Source of the DNA: Marinimicrobium sp. C6131
Lineage (GTDB): Bacteria; Pseudomonadota; Gammaproteobacteria; Pseudomonadales; Cellvibrionaceae
DNA length: 64,000 nucleotides
Reading direction: 5' to 3'
Assembly: GCF_026153455.1 (NCBI RefSeq)
Contig: NZ_CP110629.1
Span: forward strand, 1,240,001-1,304,000
Each line of letters starts with the position of its first letter. Within the stretch, counting starts at the first letter, position 1. A program made the translations under genes and the position numbers. The notes under the pieces were generated by a model. It was given only the letters and a program-made list of their open reading frames with translations. It had not been told where the DNA came from and ran no database searches. Shown in pieces: positions 53,013-61,806 of this stretch.

Positions 53013-53875
53013 GGCACCTCCTGTATGTCTTGGTGATCGGTCAACCACTGTTCCAGCTCCCGCTGCAATTGTCGGGTCTGTGGACCGACCGAAAACGTCT
53101 CTCCACCGGGTGCCAGTCCGGTCACCGGCCAGATCCCGAATACGCTGTTACAGACAAAACACTCGCGGGCACCGATCAGTGCCTCACGGGTAATCCGCCC
53201 CTCTTGAATCGCCAGATTGAGCTTCGGCCCCAGAATGTCCATGACCAGACGGCGCATGACCCCGGCAACGCCATTGCGGTCCAACTGCGGGGTCCACCAG
53301 CCATCGTTCAGGCGCACAAAGACATTGCTCAGGGTGCCCTCAATCACATGCCCCGAACCGCTGCTCAGCAGCCCCTCCGGATATTCATCGCCCCACTCCC
53401 TCCGGGCCAACACATACTCAAGGCGATTGAGATGTTTCATGCCGGCCAGTACCGGATTATCCCCCAGGCGATGGCGACACTCGTAGAGCACGACCCCGTC
53501 CCGACCCGCCTCCCAAACCGGGGAAACGCCGGGGCGCAACTGCCAGCTGTAGCTGAGCAGGGGCCGTTTCGGTGGCTGATAGGCTCTGCCACCCACACCG
53601 CGGGTGACCACCAGCTTGAGAACGCCATCCGTACCAGACAGGCGCGACAGTACCACCGCCTTCTCCCGCTCGATGCGCTCCTCATCCAGAGCCATACCCA
53701 GCCGTTGTGCTCCGGCGATCAACCGCTCCCGGTGCCAGGGCCATAGCGGTACCCGCCCGCTTCGTATCCTGGCGGTTTCAAATAAACCGTCCCCGTACGC
53801 CACGCCACGATCCAATGCAGAGAACCCCGCACCGAATTCACCGTTTGTCAGGGTGATCAATTCTGAGTCTGTCAT
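53009..53875 (-). CDS. pabC: Aminodeoxychorismate lyase
   Basis: 288 residues, a fold-type IV PLP enzyme (class IV aminotransferase family) that releases pyruvate from aminodeoxychorismate to give p-aminobenzoate. Signatures: DRGVAYGDGLFETARI near residues 22-37, GMKHLNRLEYVLARREW with the PLP-binding lysine near 140, and SGHVIEGTLSNVFVRL (~170-190). It works with PabB encoded at 12844-14235. Translationally coupled to mltG; a terminator separates it from fabF. Confidence 0.94.
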   Translation of the reverse strand: MTDSELITLTNGEFGAGFSALDRGVAYGDGLFETARIRSGRVPLWPWHRERLIAGAQRLGMALDEERIEREKAVVLSRLSGTDGVLKLVVTRGVGGRAYQPPKRPLLSYSWQLRPGVSPVWEAGRDGVVLYECRHRLGDNPVLAGMKHLNRLEYVLARREWGDEYPEGLLSSGSGHVIEGTLSNVFVRLNDGWWTPQLDRNGVAGVMRRLVMDILGPKLNLAIQEGRITREALIGARECFVCNSVFGIWPVTGLAPGGETFSVGPQTRQLQRELEQWLTDHQDIQEVP

Positions 53876-53904
53876 ACAGAAAGTCTACCAAAACCGGACA
53901 CAAA

Positions 53905-53933
53905 AACGCCGGAGTGCAGCACACTCCGGCGTT
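53905..53933 (-). terminator. fabF: Intrinsic terminator after fabF
   Basis: AACGCCGGAGTG (53905-53916) pairs perfectly with 53922-53933, loop CAGCA, followed on the minus strand by TTTTTGTG. It lies 24 bases beyond the fabF stop and before pabC, so pabC-mltG need their own promoter or read-through. Confidence 0.88.
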
Positions 53934-53956
53934 CGAGTCTAGGGACCACCAGCCGG

Positions 53957-55198
53957 CTAAATGTTGCGGAAAATCAACGAACCGTTGGTACCACCAAAAC
54001 CGAAGGAGTTGGACAGAACCGCATCAATCTTGCGCTCCTGCGCGGTATTCGGCACCAGATTGATGTCATTACAACCTTCATCGGGGTTCTCAAGGTTGAT
54101 GGTAGGTGGCGCCACCTGATCCCGAATCGCCAGTACACTGAAGATGGCTTCCACGGCGCCCGCCGCACCCAGCAGGTGACCGATCATTGACTTGGTGGAG
54201 CTTACCGCCACCTGATCCACGGCCGACCCCATGACGCTCTTGACCGCCTGACATTCGGCCCGGTCACCTGCCTGGGTTGAGGTGCCGTGGGCATTGATGT
54301 AGTTGATGGTTTCGACCGGAATACCGGCATCCCGTACGGCATTGCGCATCGACAGTGCGGCGCCCGCGCCATCGGCGGGCGGCGAGGTCATATGATAAGC
54401 GTCGCCGCTCATGCCAAAACCCACCAGCTCGGCGTAGATCTTCGCCCCGCGCGCCTTGGCATGCTCGTACTCCTCAAGGACCATGACCCCCGCGCCATCA
54501 CCCAATACAAAACCATCGCGATCCCTGTCCCACGGACGGCTGGCCGCTTCGGGCGCATCATTGCGGGTGGACAAGGCGCGCGCCGCCGCAAAACCGCCCA
54601 GCCCCACCGGGGTCGTGGCCATTTCGGCACCACCGGCCAGCATGACATCACACTCATCATACATGATGCTGCGAGCCGCGTAGCCTATGCTGTGTGTACC
54701 GGTCGTGCAGGCGGTGGTAATGGCAATATTCGGTCCGCGCAGACCGTACATGATCGACAGGTTGCCAGCGATCATATTGATGATCGCCCCCGGCACAAAA
54801 AACGGTGAAATGCGGCGCGGTCCTTTATGTTCGATCATCAGCGCACCGTCTTCAATGGAACCGATCCCACCAATACCCGAACCGATGGAAACCCCCATTC
54901 GATGGCTGTTGGCTTCATCCACTTCCAGACCGGAGTCACGCATCGCCTGAATACCGGCCACCATTCCGTACTGAATGAAGGCGTCCATTTTACGAGCGTC
55001 TTTTACCGGGTAGTAACCCTCAACGGAAAAGTCCTTCACCGACGCGCTGAAGCGGGTGGTGAAAGCCGAGGGGTCAAAATGTGTGATGGGGGCCGCCCCA
55101 CTGACACCGTTGACGATTCCGCGCCAGCTGTCAGCGACAGTATTTCCCAGCGGGCTGACCATACCCAACCCCGTAACTACGACTCTTTTGCGCGACAC
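53957..55198 (-). CDS. fabF: 3-oxoacyl-ACP synthase II (KASII)
   Basis: 413 residues. It elongates acyl chains with malonyl-ACP. Catalytic triad: Cys164 in TTACTTGTHS, His near 304 in NAHGTSTQAGD and His near 341 in STKSMIGHLLGAAGAVEAI; the C-terminal glycine loop NSFGFGGTNGSL is present. Last of the plsX-fabD-fabG-acpP-fabF block, but with terminators on both sides. Confidence 0.97.
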   Translation of the reverse strand: MSRKRVVVTGLGMVSPLGNTVADSWRGIVNGVSGAAPITHFDPSAFTTRFSASVKDFSVEGYYPVKDARKMDAFIQYGMVAGIQAMRDSGLEVDEANSHRMGVSIGSGIGGIGSIEDGALMIEHKGPRRISPFFVPGAIINMIAGNLSIMYGLRGPNIAITTACTTGTHSIGYAARSIMYDECDVMLAGGAEMATTPVGLGGFAAARALSTRNDAPEAASRPWDRDRDGFVLGDGAGVMVLEEYEHAKARGAKIYAELVGFGMSGDAYHMTSPPADGAGAALSMRNAVRDAGIPVETINYINAHGTSTQAGDRAECQAVKSVMGSAVDQVAVSSTKSMIGHLLGAAGAVEAIFSVLAIRDQVAPPTINLENPDEGCNDINLVPNTAQERKIDAVLSNSFGFGGTNGSLIFRNI

Positions 55199-55235
55199 CT
55201 TGAAAGCTCTCCGACAAAAATGACAATCACCGGAT

Positions 55236-55274
55236 CCGGGCTGTCCCCCTCAGCCTGAAAAGGGGACAGCCCGG
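55236..55274 (-). other. Stable hairpin in the fabF leader
   Basis: CCGGGCTGTCCCC (55236-55248) pairs perfectly (13 bp, 13-base loop) with 55262-55274, between the acpP terminator and the fabF ATG. No U-run follows on the minus strand, so it may stabilise the fabF mRNA 5' end or modulate its expression. Confidence 0.55.
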
Positions 55275-55326
55275 GCCCGAGTGCGATTCGGCATTATCGC
55301 CGTCCAGGACGACAATAAGCAAAAGA

Positions 55327-55360
55327 AAAAGCCGTACTATTTCACAATAATACGGCTTTT
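55327..55360 (-). terminator. acpP: Intrinsic terminator after acpP
   Basis: AAAAGCCGTA (55327-55336) pairs with TACGGCTTTT (55351-55360), extended by TATT/AATA inside; on the minus strand it runs into TTTTTCTTTT. It lies 30 bases past acpP and probably lets the very abundant acpP message end before fabF. Confidence 0.9.
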
Positions 55361-55389
55361 CGGAAGACGGTAATCAACCAGCTTGAAGA

Positions 55390-55626
55390 TTACGCCAGGT
55401 TGGCATTGATGTAATCGATAGCCAACTGAACAGTGGTGATCTTCTCGGCTTCTTCGTCCGGAATTTCGGTTTCGAATTCCTCTTCCAGAGCCATTACCAG
55501 CTCGACGGTATCGAGAGAGTCGGCACCCAGATCTTCGACGAAAGAAGCTTCGTTTTTAACTTCTTCTTCTTTCACACCCAGTTGCTCGGCAACAATTTTT
55601 TTAACCCGTTCTTCAATGCTGCTCAT
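55390..55626 (-). CDS. acpP: Acyl carrier protein
   Basis: 78 residues, strongly acidic. Ser37 in GADSLDTVELVMALEEEF carries the phosphopantetheine arm. It holds growing acyl chains in fatty acid and lipid synthesis. Flanked by a 209-base leader gap upstream and a terminator downstream, consistent with high independent expression. Confidence 0.98.
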   Translation of the reverse strand: MSSIEERVKKIVAEQLGVKEEEVKNEASFVEDLGADSLDTVELVMALEEEFETEIPDEEAEKITTVQLAIDYINANLA

Positions 55627-55835
55627 GATGTTATATAACTCCTAGTAGGTAGTATCGACGAAGCCAATAGCCGGACCCGGAAAAACCGGTAATACCCGGA
55701 AAGACTCCTTAGATTAAGCTACGGACAAAATCGACGCGCATTTTACATCGAATTGCCCCGGGTTGTAACGGATATGGCCAATTTTCTTTGATTTTTACAA
55801 AAACTCAATAAAAATCAGAGGGTTAACCAAAGCCA

Positions 55836-56582
55836 TTACGCCATATACATGCCCCCGTTGACATGTATCGTCTCGCCGCTGACGTAACCTCCGGCATCAC
55901 TCGCCAGGAAGGCAACCACAGAGGCAATCTCCTCGGGCTGGCCCAGACGGCCAAGAGGGATCTTGTCGAGCAACTGTTTGCGCTGCTCTTCCGGCAGAGC
56001 ACGGGTCATATCGGTATCGATGAACCCCGGCGCTACGGTGTTTACCGTAATACCCCGCGAGCCTACCTCAGCAGCCAGTGATCTTGCAAATCCGGCCACT
56101 CCAGCCTTGCTGGCCGCATAGTTGGACTGTCCGGGATTACCCATGGCGCCCACCACTGAGCTGATGTTGATGATGCGCCCCCAGCGGGCTTTCATCATGC
56201 CGCGAAGCACGGCTTTGCTCAGCCGATACACAGAGCTCAGGTTGGTGTTGATGACGTCAAACCACTCGTCATCGTTCATCCGCATCAGCAGATTGTCCTT
56301 GGTAATACCGGCATTATTCACCAGAATGGCCGGCACACCATGTCGCGCCTTCATGTCCGCCAGAACCGACGCTATGGATTCGGCATCCGTCACATTGAGC
56401 ACCATGCCTTCACCGGTTACGCCCCGGGATGCGAGACGCTCGGTGATCCGGTCCGCGCCGGACTGGCTGGTCGCGGTGCCCACCACCACAGCGCCAGCGG
56501 CGCCCAATTGCTCGGCAACAGCGGCGCCAATGCCCCGACTGGCACCGGTAACCAGCGCTACCTTACCCTCAAGATTCATCAT
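55836..56582 (-). CDS. fabG: 3-oxoacyl-ACP reductase
   Basis: 248 residues, short-chain dehydrogenase using NADPH. TGASRGIGAAVAEQL at about 13-27, NNAGITKDNLLMRM near 90, ISSVVGAMGNPGQSNYAASKAG with the Ser-Tyr-Lys triad near 140-159, and the C-terminal GGYVSGETIHVNGGMYM. Five bases behind fabD, so co-transcribed. Start 56582 or 56579 (tandem ATG). Confidence 0.97.
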   Translation of the reverse strand: MMNLEGKVALVTGASRGIGAAVAEQLGAAGAVVVGTATSQSGADRITERLASRGVTGEGMVLNVTDAESIASVLADMKARHGVPAILVNNAGITKDNLLMRMNDDEWFDVINTNLSSVYRLSKAVLRGMMKARWGRIINISSVVGAMGNPGQSNYAASKAGVAGFARSLAAEVGSRGITVNTVAPGFIDTDMTRALPEEQRKQLLDKIPLGRLGQPEEIASVVAFLASDAGGYVSGETIHVNGGMYMA

Positions 56583-56587
56583 GGGTG

Positions 56588-57535
56588 TTATTCCCCTTTG
56601 GTCTGTTGCAACACCGCCTGGAGGTCGTCAGGCGATTCAATGGAAAGCGTGTTCAGCGATTTATCGATACGCTTATTGAGCCCCGACAGCACTTTGCCCG
56701 GCCCACATTCAACGGTAGTGGCGACACCCTCATTGACCAGCGCACGTACGCAGTCGACCCACAGCACCGGACTGTAGATCTGTTCGATCATCAGGCGCTT
56801 GATCGCCTCCGGGTCGGACTCGCGTTTGGCGTGGACGTTATGTATGACCGGTATACTGGGCGCCCGGAACTCCGTCTCGGCGATTTTTGGCGCCAGGCCG
56901 TCCGCGGCCGGCTGCATCAAGCTGGTATGGAAAGGCGCACTGACCGGCAGAGCCAGAGCTCGCTTGGCGCCCGCCGCCTTGCACAGCGCCATGGCTCGAT
57001 CAACGGCCGCGGAGGCTCCTGCGATCACAACCTGACCGGGAGAGTTGAAGTTCACCGGGGCCACTACTTCCCCTTCGGCACCCTGCTCACAGGCCTTGAT
57101 AATAGCCTCATCTTCCAGCCCGATGATGGCGGCCATACCACCCTGCCCCGCCGGCACGGCGTCCTGCATCAGCTTGCCGCGCAATTGAACCAGCGCGATG
57201 GCATCGGCAAAATTGACCACATCCGCAGCCACCAGAGCTGACCATTCACCCAGACTGTGCCCCGCCAGACGGGCGGGCACGGCACCATTCTGAGCCTGCC
57301 AGACACGCCATACGGCCGTGCTGGCCGCCAGCAACATGGGCTGAGTCCGCTCAGTGAGATTGAGCTGCTCTTGCGGCCCCTTCTGAACCAGCTCCCAAAG
57401 GTCGTAACCGAGCACATCAGATGCTTCGGCAAACGTTTCCGCCACCACGCCGTACTCCTCGGCCAGGTCCGCCAGCATGCCCACTTTCTGCGAACCCTGA
57501 CCAGGAAAAACAAAGGCCAATGTTTGTTCGGACAT
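56588..57535 (-). CDS. fabD: Malonyl-CoA:ACP transacylase
   Basis: 315 residues from ATG 57535 (MSEQTLAFVFPGQGSQKVGM); GTG 57544 is in frame but less likely. Catalytic Ser94 in AGHSLGEWSAL and the His near 204 in PVSAPFHTSLM are in place. It loads malonyl groups on ACP. Lies between plsX and fabG. Confidence 0.97.
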   Translation of the reverse strand: MSEQTLAFVFPGQGSQKVGMLADLAEEYGVVAETFAEASDVLGYDLWELVQKGPQEQLNLTERTQPMLLAASTAVWRVWQAQNGAVPARLAGHSLGEWSALVAADVVNFADAIALVQLRGKLMQDAVPAGQGGMAAIIGLEDEAIIKACEQGAEGEVVAPVNFNSPGQVVIAGASAAVDRAMALCKAAGAKRALALPVSAPFHTSLMQPAADGLAPKIAETEFRAPSIPVIHNVHAKRESDPEAIKRLMIEQIYSPVLWVDCVRALVNEGVATTVECGPGKVLSGLNKRIDKSLNTLSIESPDDLQAVLQQTKGE

Positions 57536-57587
57536 AAACTCCACCTCTTATTGATGCTGTTTCCAGAGCCGCGAGGCGCACGGGCCA

Positions 57588-58589
57588 TCATGCCCCGTGC
57601 GTCGCCGCGAGCTCGGTTTCAATATGTTCTGTTACCCTTCGGCGCACCTGTTCTACGGCCACTCTCAGGGCCCCGGAAAAGGCTTCCTCGTCAGCCCCAC
57701 CGTGACTCTTGATCACCGGCCGCCGGAGCCCCAGAAAAATGGCCCCATTGTAAGCCCCCGGGTCCAACTCGACGCGCCACCGGCGAAGCAGCGGCATCAA
57801 TAGAGGAACGGCCAGTCGGTAGCGCCAGCGGGATCGGATGCCGGAGCGCAGCTTCTCGCCAATCAGCCTCGCCACACCCTCACTGGCCTTGAGCGCGACG
57901 TTACCGGTAAAACCATCACACACCACAACGTCAGCACGTCCGGTGTAGATATCGTCTCCCTCAATGTAGCCGATATAGTGCACCCGGTGATCGTTGGCAA
58001 TCAGCCGGTTCGCCGCCTGCACCACCTCCGGGCCCTTACCGGACTCAACGCCGACATTCAGCAGCGCCACTTCCGCATCCCTGCCCAACTCCCGGGTCGC
58101 CAGTACAGCCCCCATGAGCGCAAACTGATGCAACTGCTCCGCCGTGGCCTGCACGTTGGCACCGAGATCCAGCATCCAGGTCCGCCCACGGGACACCGGC
58201 ATGGCCTTGCAGATGGCCGGCCGCTGGATGCCCGGCAGACTTTTCACCAGGTAGCGGCCCATCGCCATCAACGCTCCGGTGTTGCCGGCACTGACACAGG
58301 CATCGGCCTGGCCGGTACGCACCAGATCCAGGGCCCGCCACATGGAGGTCTCACGCCCATGACGAAGTGCCGCACGCGGGTCATCATCCATCGCCACCCA
58401 GGAGGGTGCGTGATGCACGGAGACAGAGGACGGGAGGGTCTCGGGCAGCAAGCGCTCCAGAACGGAACGCTCACCCACTAGAATAAAGCGAACCCCGGAC
58501 GCGGCCGATGTTGCCAGTCGGAGTACCGCCAAGATAGCAGTGCGGGGACCTAAGTCCCCGCTCATAGCGTCTACCGCTATACGAATCAT
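57588..58589 (-). CDS. plsX: Phosphate acyltransferase PlsX
   Basis: 333 residues. It makes acyl-phosphate from acyl-ACP for phospholipid synthesis. Family marks: IAVDAMSGDLGP at the start, SAGNTGALMAMGRY near 100-113, LDLGANV near 140, and YIEGDDIYTGRADVVVCDGFTGNVALKASEG near 205-235. Located between rpmF and fabD as in most gammaproteobacteria. Confidence 0.97.
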   Translation of the reverse strand: MIRIAVDAMSGDLGPRTAILAVLRLATSAASGVRFILVGERSVLERLLPETLPSSVSVHHAPSWVAMDDDPRAALRHGRETSMWRALDLVRTGQADACVSAGNTGALMAMGRYLVKSLPGIQRPAICKAMPVSRGRTWMLDLGANVQATAEQLHQFALMGAVLATRELGRDAEVALLNVGVESGKGPEVVQAANRLIANDHRVHYIGYIEGDDIYTGRADVVVCDGFTGNVALKASEGVARLIGEKLRSGIRSRWRYRLAVPLLMPLLRRWRVELDPGAYNGAIFLGLRRPVIKSHGGADEEAFSGALRVAVEQVRRRVTEHIETELAATHGA

Positions 58590-58622
58590 TTCCGGATGGC
58601 TGAGTAGTCAGCGACTCCGAAA

Positions 58623-58805
58623 TTACTCGTCGTTGCCGGTGTCAACCACTTTGCGACCGCGGTAAAAACCGTCGGCAGACACGTGGTGACGCAAGTGCTT
58701 TTCACCGGTCGTCGGGTCTACTGACAGCGCCTTGCCAGTCAGCGCGTCGTGAGAGCGACGCATACCACGCTTGGAACGGGTCTTACGGTTTTGTTGTACG
58801 GCCAT
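58623..58805 (-). CDS. rpmF: 50S ribosomal protein L32
   Basis: 60 residues: MAVQQNRKTRSKRGMRRSHDALTG is the usual L32 start, and HHVSADGFYRGRKV closes it. No zinc-binding cysteines, so this is the zinc-independent form. Between yceD (40 bases) and plsX (33 bases). Confidence 0.97.
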   Translation of the reverse strand: MAVQQNRKTRSKRGMRRSHDALTGKALSVDPTTGEKHLRHHVSADGFYRGRKVVDTGNDE

Positions 58806-58845
58806 GATGATCTCCTGTTGACAATACCACTGAAGCCGGGGCGCC

Positions 58846-59382
58846 TCACGATTTCGGCGAGCCCTTGAGTTGCTTCAGAACTTGAAACGGGTTTTTTGTC
58901 GGTTCCGGTTCCACCGGTTCGCCACTGCTGAGCAACTGCTCATCAATGCATAATGCCTCGTGGTACGCCACCGACGGCAAACTTAACAATAACTCTTCTT
59001 CTACCATCGCGTAGAAGTCCGTGTTCCCATCCTCCGGCAAGATCCAGGGATCCAGGGCGCGAGGCAGCTGTCTAGCCTCCTCTTCCGTGCGCACCATTGC
59101 CAGTTCAATCTGCGCCCCCACCGCAACGGTCACCGGACCGAGACAGCGCTGACAGGTAAACACCAGATCAGCGACGGCGGAGCCCTCAACCACCAACTTG
59201 CCCGCCTCACTGATCCCGAAGGCCAGCTCCACTCGGGCTTGCGCCCCTTTCTCGAGCAGCAGGTCCTGAATCCGGGCCAACTGATCCACCGGCAAATAGC
59301 CACCGATGCGGACGCCCTGCTGCGCGAATTTGCGCGGGTCGCCCTGACGCGGCAAAGGCTTGTCAAAGGGGGCTGAAAACAT
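58846..59382 (-). CDS. yceD: YceD family protein (DUF177), 23S rRNA accumulation protein
   Basis: 178 residues from ATG 59382 (MFSAPFDKPLPRQGDPRKFA), which fits the family; the frame to 59436 has an unlikely N-terminus. Cysteine pair in FTCQRCLGPV near residue 80, then acidic strands and the C-terminal PTKNPFQVLKQLKG. YceD adjoins rpmF in many bacteria and is linked to 23S rRNA levels. Divergent from the maf-type gene. Confidence 0.92.
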   Translation of the reverse strand: MFSAPFDKPLPRQGDPRKFAQQGVRIGGYLPVDQLARIQDLLLEKGAQARVELAFGISEAGKLVVEGSAVADLVFTCQRCLGPVTVAVGAQIELAMVRTEEEARQLPRALDPWILPEDGNTDFYAMVEEELLLSLPSVAYHEALCIDEQLLSSGEPVEPEPTKNPFQVLKQLKGSPKS

Positions 59383-59502
59383 AAGCGCGCAATAATAGGG
59401 ATAAGCGCCGCCTGTGTCAAAGAAAAAAGTGGCCAAAGGCCGCAGCGACGGGGGTTTCCGTTAGAATAGTCGCCGATCGTCACTATTTTTGGAGATTAAC
59501 CC

Positions 59503-60090
59503 ATGCCGGAGCTACTGCTGGCGTCCAGCTCCCCCTATCGCCGCCATTTGCTGGAACGACTGGGCCTGCCCTTTACCTGCGCCTCACCGGCCGTGGACGA
59601 AACACCCCGTGCGCGCGAGACACCGGAAGCCCTGGCCCGGCGCCTGGCGCAGTTGAAGGCGCGGGCGCTGGCACCCGACGGCTTCCGGGACCGATTGATC
59701 ATTGGCTCGGATCAGGTGGCCAGCCTGGACGGGCTCTGTCTGGGCAAGCCGGGCACCCATCAGAACGCCGTCGAACAGCTACGGGCCGCCAGCGGCCGGG
59801 TGGTCACCTTCTATACCGGCCTGTCCCTGTATGACGCACGCATCGGCACCGATGAAACCCGTTGCGAGCGTATCCGGGCACACTTCCGCGTCCTGACTGA
59901 GGAGCAAATTGAACGCTACTTGAGGAAAGAGGAGCCCTATGACTGTGCCGGCGCCTTCAAAATGGAAGGACTGGGCATCTGCCTGTTCGAGCGGCTGGAG
60001 GGGGATGACCCCAATGCACTGATCGGCCTGCCATTGATCCAATTGACCGAGCTGTTACAGAACGCCGGGGTCGATCCCCTCCTTCTATAA
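59503..60090 (+). CDS. yceF: Maf family nucleotide pyrophosphatase (YceF type)
   Basis: 195 residues, ATG with GGAG 9 nt upstream. LLASSSPYRRHLLERLGLPF at the N-terminus (Maf motif SxSPRR-like), DETPRARETP near 30, LIIGSDQVASLDG near 68 and EEPYDCAGAFKMEGLGICLFERLEGDDPNALIGLPL near 145-180. YceF enzymes hydrolyse m7GTP and related nucleotides to remove damaged precursors. It converges with the HAD gene. Confidence 0.93.
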   Translation: MPELLLASSSPYRRHLLERLGLPFTCASPAVDETPRARETPEALARRLAQLKARALAPDGFRDRLIIGSDQVASLDGLCLGKPGTHQNAVEQLRAASGRVVTFYTGLSLYDARIGTDETRCERIRAHFRVLTEEQIERYLRKEEPYDCAGAFKMEGLGICLFERLEGDDPNALIGLPLIQLTELLQNAGVDPLLL

Positions 60091-60128
60091 GGTCGCTCTG
60101 TGACTGAAGGGTGGCGCCGGAGGTCGAG

Positions 60129-60770
60129 TTACAGCCGATTCCAGCGAAGCAACTCATCAAACTGATCCAGGCAAAGCGCCGGCTCATAGGCGTGCAGTCG
60201 ATCGATTGCATGAGCCCCGTAACTGACGGCGATACGATCCATGCCGGCTCGCCGACCCATGTCCATATCGTATTCGGTATCCCCCACCATTGCCGCGCTG
60301 GATGGCTCGGCCCCCAACTCTTCAAGCAACTGGTGCAGCATCAGCGGATGGGGCTTGGAAGCGGTTTCGTCGGCACAGCGGGTGGCATGGAAGAACCCCT
60401 GCAACCCCATGGTATCCAGCACACGATCCAACCCGACCCGACTCTTGCCCGTCGCAACCGCCATCTGATGCCCGGCGTCACGCAGGCAGGTAAGCGTTTC
60501 CAGCACTCCGGGGAACAACGTTGAGGGCTGCGCCTGGTCGGCGCGCAGATAATTCGCCCGATACCGGTCGCGAAGCTTTCCGTGTCCGTCGTCATTCTGA
60601 TCCGGAAACAATAAATGCAGCGCCTCGGGCAGACCGAGCCCGATAATGTTCTGCACCGCAGCGGCTTCCGGTATCGGCCACCCCAGATCCTCGGCTGACT
60701 GCTGCATGGCCCGGGTAATCAGGCCCGTGGAATCGCTCAAGGTGCCATCCCAGTCAAAGATCAACAACAA
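60129..60770 (-). CDS. HAD-superfamily phosphatase (Gph/YqaB-like)
   Basis: 213 residues from TTG 60770 (MLLIFDWDGTLSDSTGLI), chosen because AAGAGG lies exactly 8 nt upstream; the open frame to 60848 would overlap rluC. Motif I DWDGTLSDS, motif II VATGKSR near 95, motif III lysine in ETASKPHP near 128 and motif IV MVGDTEYDMDMGRRAGM near 160. By homology a small-molecule (phosphoglycolate-like) phosphatase; substrate not determined. It follows rluC after 40 bases, an arrangement shared with Pseudomonas. Confidence 0.9.
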   Translation of the reverse strand: MLLIFDWDGTLSDSTGLITRAMQQSAEDLGWPIPEAAAVQNIIGLGLPEALHLLFPDQNDDGHGKLRDRYRANYLRADQAQPSTLFPGVLETLTCLRDAGHQMAVATGKSRVGLDRVLDTMGLQGFFHATRCADETASKPHPLMLHQLLEELGAEPSSAAMVGDTEYDMDMGRRAGMDRIAVSYGAHAIDRLHAYEPALCLDQFDELLRWNRL

Positions 60771-60810
60771 CGCACACACCTCTTGATCAGTTCTGTCAGA
60801 AATTCGGGGT

Positions 60811-61806
60811 TCATTCGGGCAGGCAAGGCGTCTGCGCCAGTGCCGCATCCAGATCGTCCGGCAGTGGCGCGGACACCCGCGTCATTTCCGACTGGCCCGG
60901 CAGGTAAAAGCCCAACTCGGCGGCATGAAGAAACAGGCGCTTCACCCCTCTTGCCCGCCAGTGCTTATTGGCCTCGTCATCACCGTACTTCTCATCCCCA
61001 ACCAGGCTGTGGCCGGCAGACTGGGCATGCACCCGGATCTGATGAGTCCGTCCGGTAATCAGATGCGCCTCGACCAGCGTGGCGCCCTCAAACCGCCGTA
61101 AAACCCGAAACCGCGTCAGACTCGGCTTGCCCTCAGGGTGTACCTTGACGATACGGTCGCCATTGATCTCCAGACGCATCAGGGGCGCATCGACTTTGGT
61201 TTTACGCTCGGACCAGCGTCCCAGCACCAGTGCCTGATAGATCTTGGTCACACCTCCGGCACTCTTATCCCTGAGCGCAGCCTGCATGTGCCGGAGCATA
61301 CTGCGCTTTTTGGCCACCATGATGCAGCCGGAGGTGTCCCGATCCAGGCGATGGATCAGCTCCAGAAAACGGGCCTCCGGCCTCATCTGCCGGAGTACCT
61401 CGATCAGCCCGAGACTGACACCGCTGCCACCATGCACGGCGAGCCCCGGTGGCTTGTTGAGCACCAGTAACCCCTCGTTTTCAAACAAAATGGCGGCCTC
61501 AAGCTGACGGACGAGCTGATCGCTCGGCTTGGGAGCGGGCACACTCTGGGTCACCCTGACCGGCGGCACCCGCACCCGATCTCCGGCAACCAGGCGGTAG
61601 TCGGGCTTCACACGTCCTTTATTTACCCGGACTTCGCCCTTGCGCAGGATATTGTATACCCGCGACTTGGGCACCCCTTTGAGGCGGGCCATCAGGAAAT
61701 TGTCGATCCGCTGACCGGCCTGATCGGCGTCAACGGTCAGCCACTGGACCTGCGTGGGTGGGACCTGCGGTGGCGGAGCCGAGCGGGAAGCGGAGGGTTT
61801 AGTCAT
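60811..61806 (-). CDS. rluC: 23S rRNA pseudouridine synthase RluC
   Basis: 331 residues from ATG 61806 (MTKPSASRSAPPPQ); the frame to 61863 is a less likely extension. The N-terminal S4 RNA-binding domain (AGQRIDNFLMARLKGVPKSRVYNILRKGEVRVNKGRV in pieces) precedes the RluA-type catalytic domain, with the catalytic Asp near residue 154 in IHRLDRDTSG and the RTHQIRVHAQSAG motif near 240. RluC modifies U955, U2504 and U2580 in E. coli. The proline-rich N-terminus is variable. Divergent from rne, as in E. coli and Pseudomonas. Confidence 0.95.
   Translation of the reverse strand: MTKPSASRSAPPPQVPPTQVQWLTVDADQAGQRIDNFLMARLKGVPKSRVYNILRKGEVRVNKGRVKPDYRLVAGDRVRVPPVRVTQSVPAPKPSDQLVRQLEAAILFENEGLLVLNKPPGLAVHGGSGVSLGLIEVLRQMRPEARFLELIHRLDRDTSGCIMVAKKRSMLRHMQAALRDKSAGGVTKIYQALVLGRWSERKTKVDAPLMRLEINGDRIVKVHPEGKPSLTRFRVLRRFEGATLVEAHLITGRTHQIRVHAQSAGHSLVGDEKYGDDEANKHWRARGVKRLFLHAAELGFYLPGQSEMTRVSAPLPDDLDAALAQTPCLPE

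Noticed and set aside
55783..55815. GATTTTT...AAAAATC inverted repeat between fabG and acpP
   Set aside because: AT-only stem with large loop and no GC clamp; not a convincing terminator, probably chance in an AT-rich leader.
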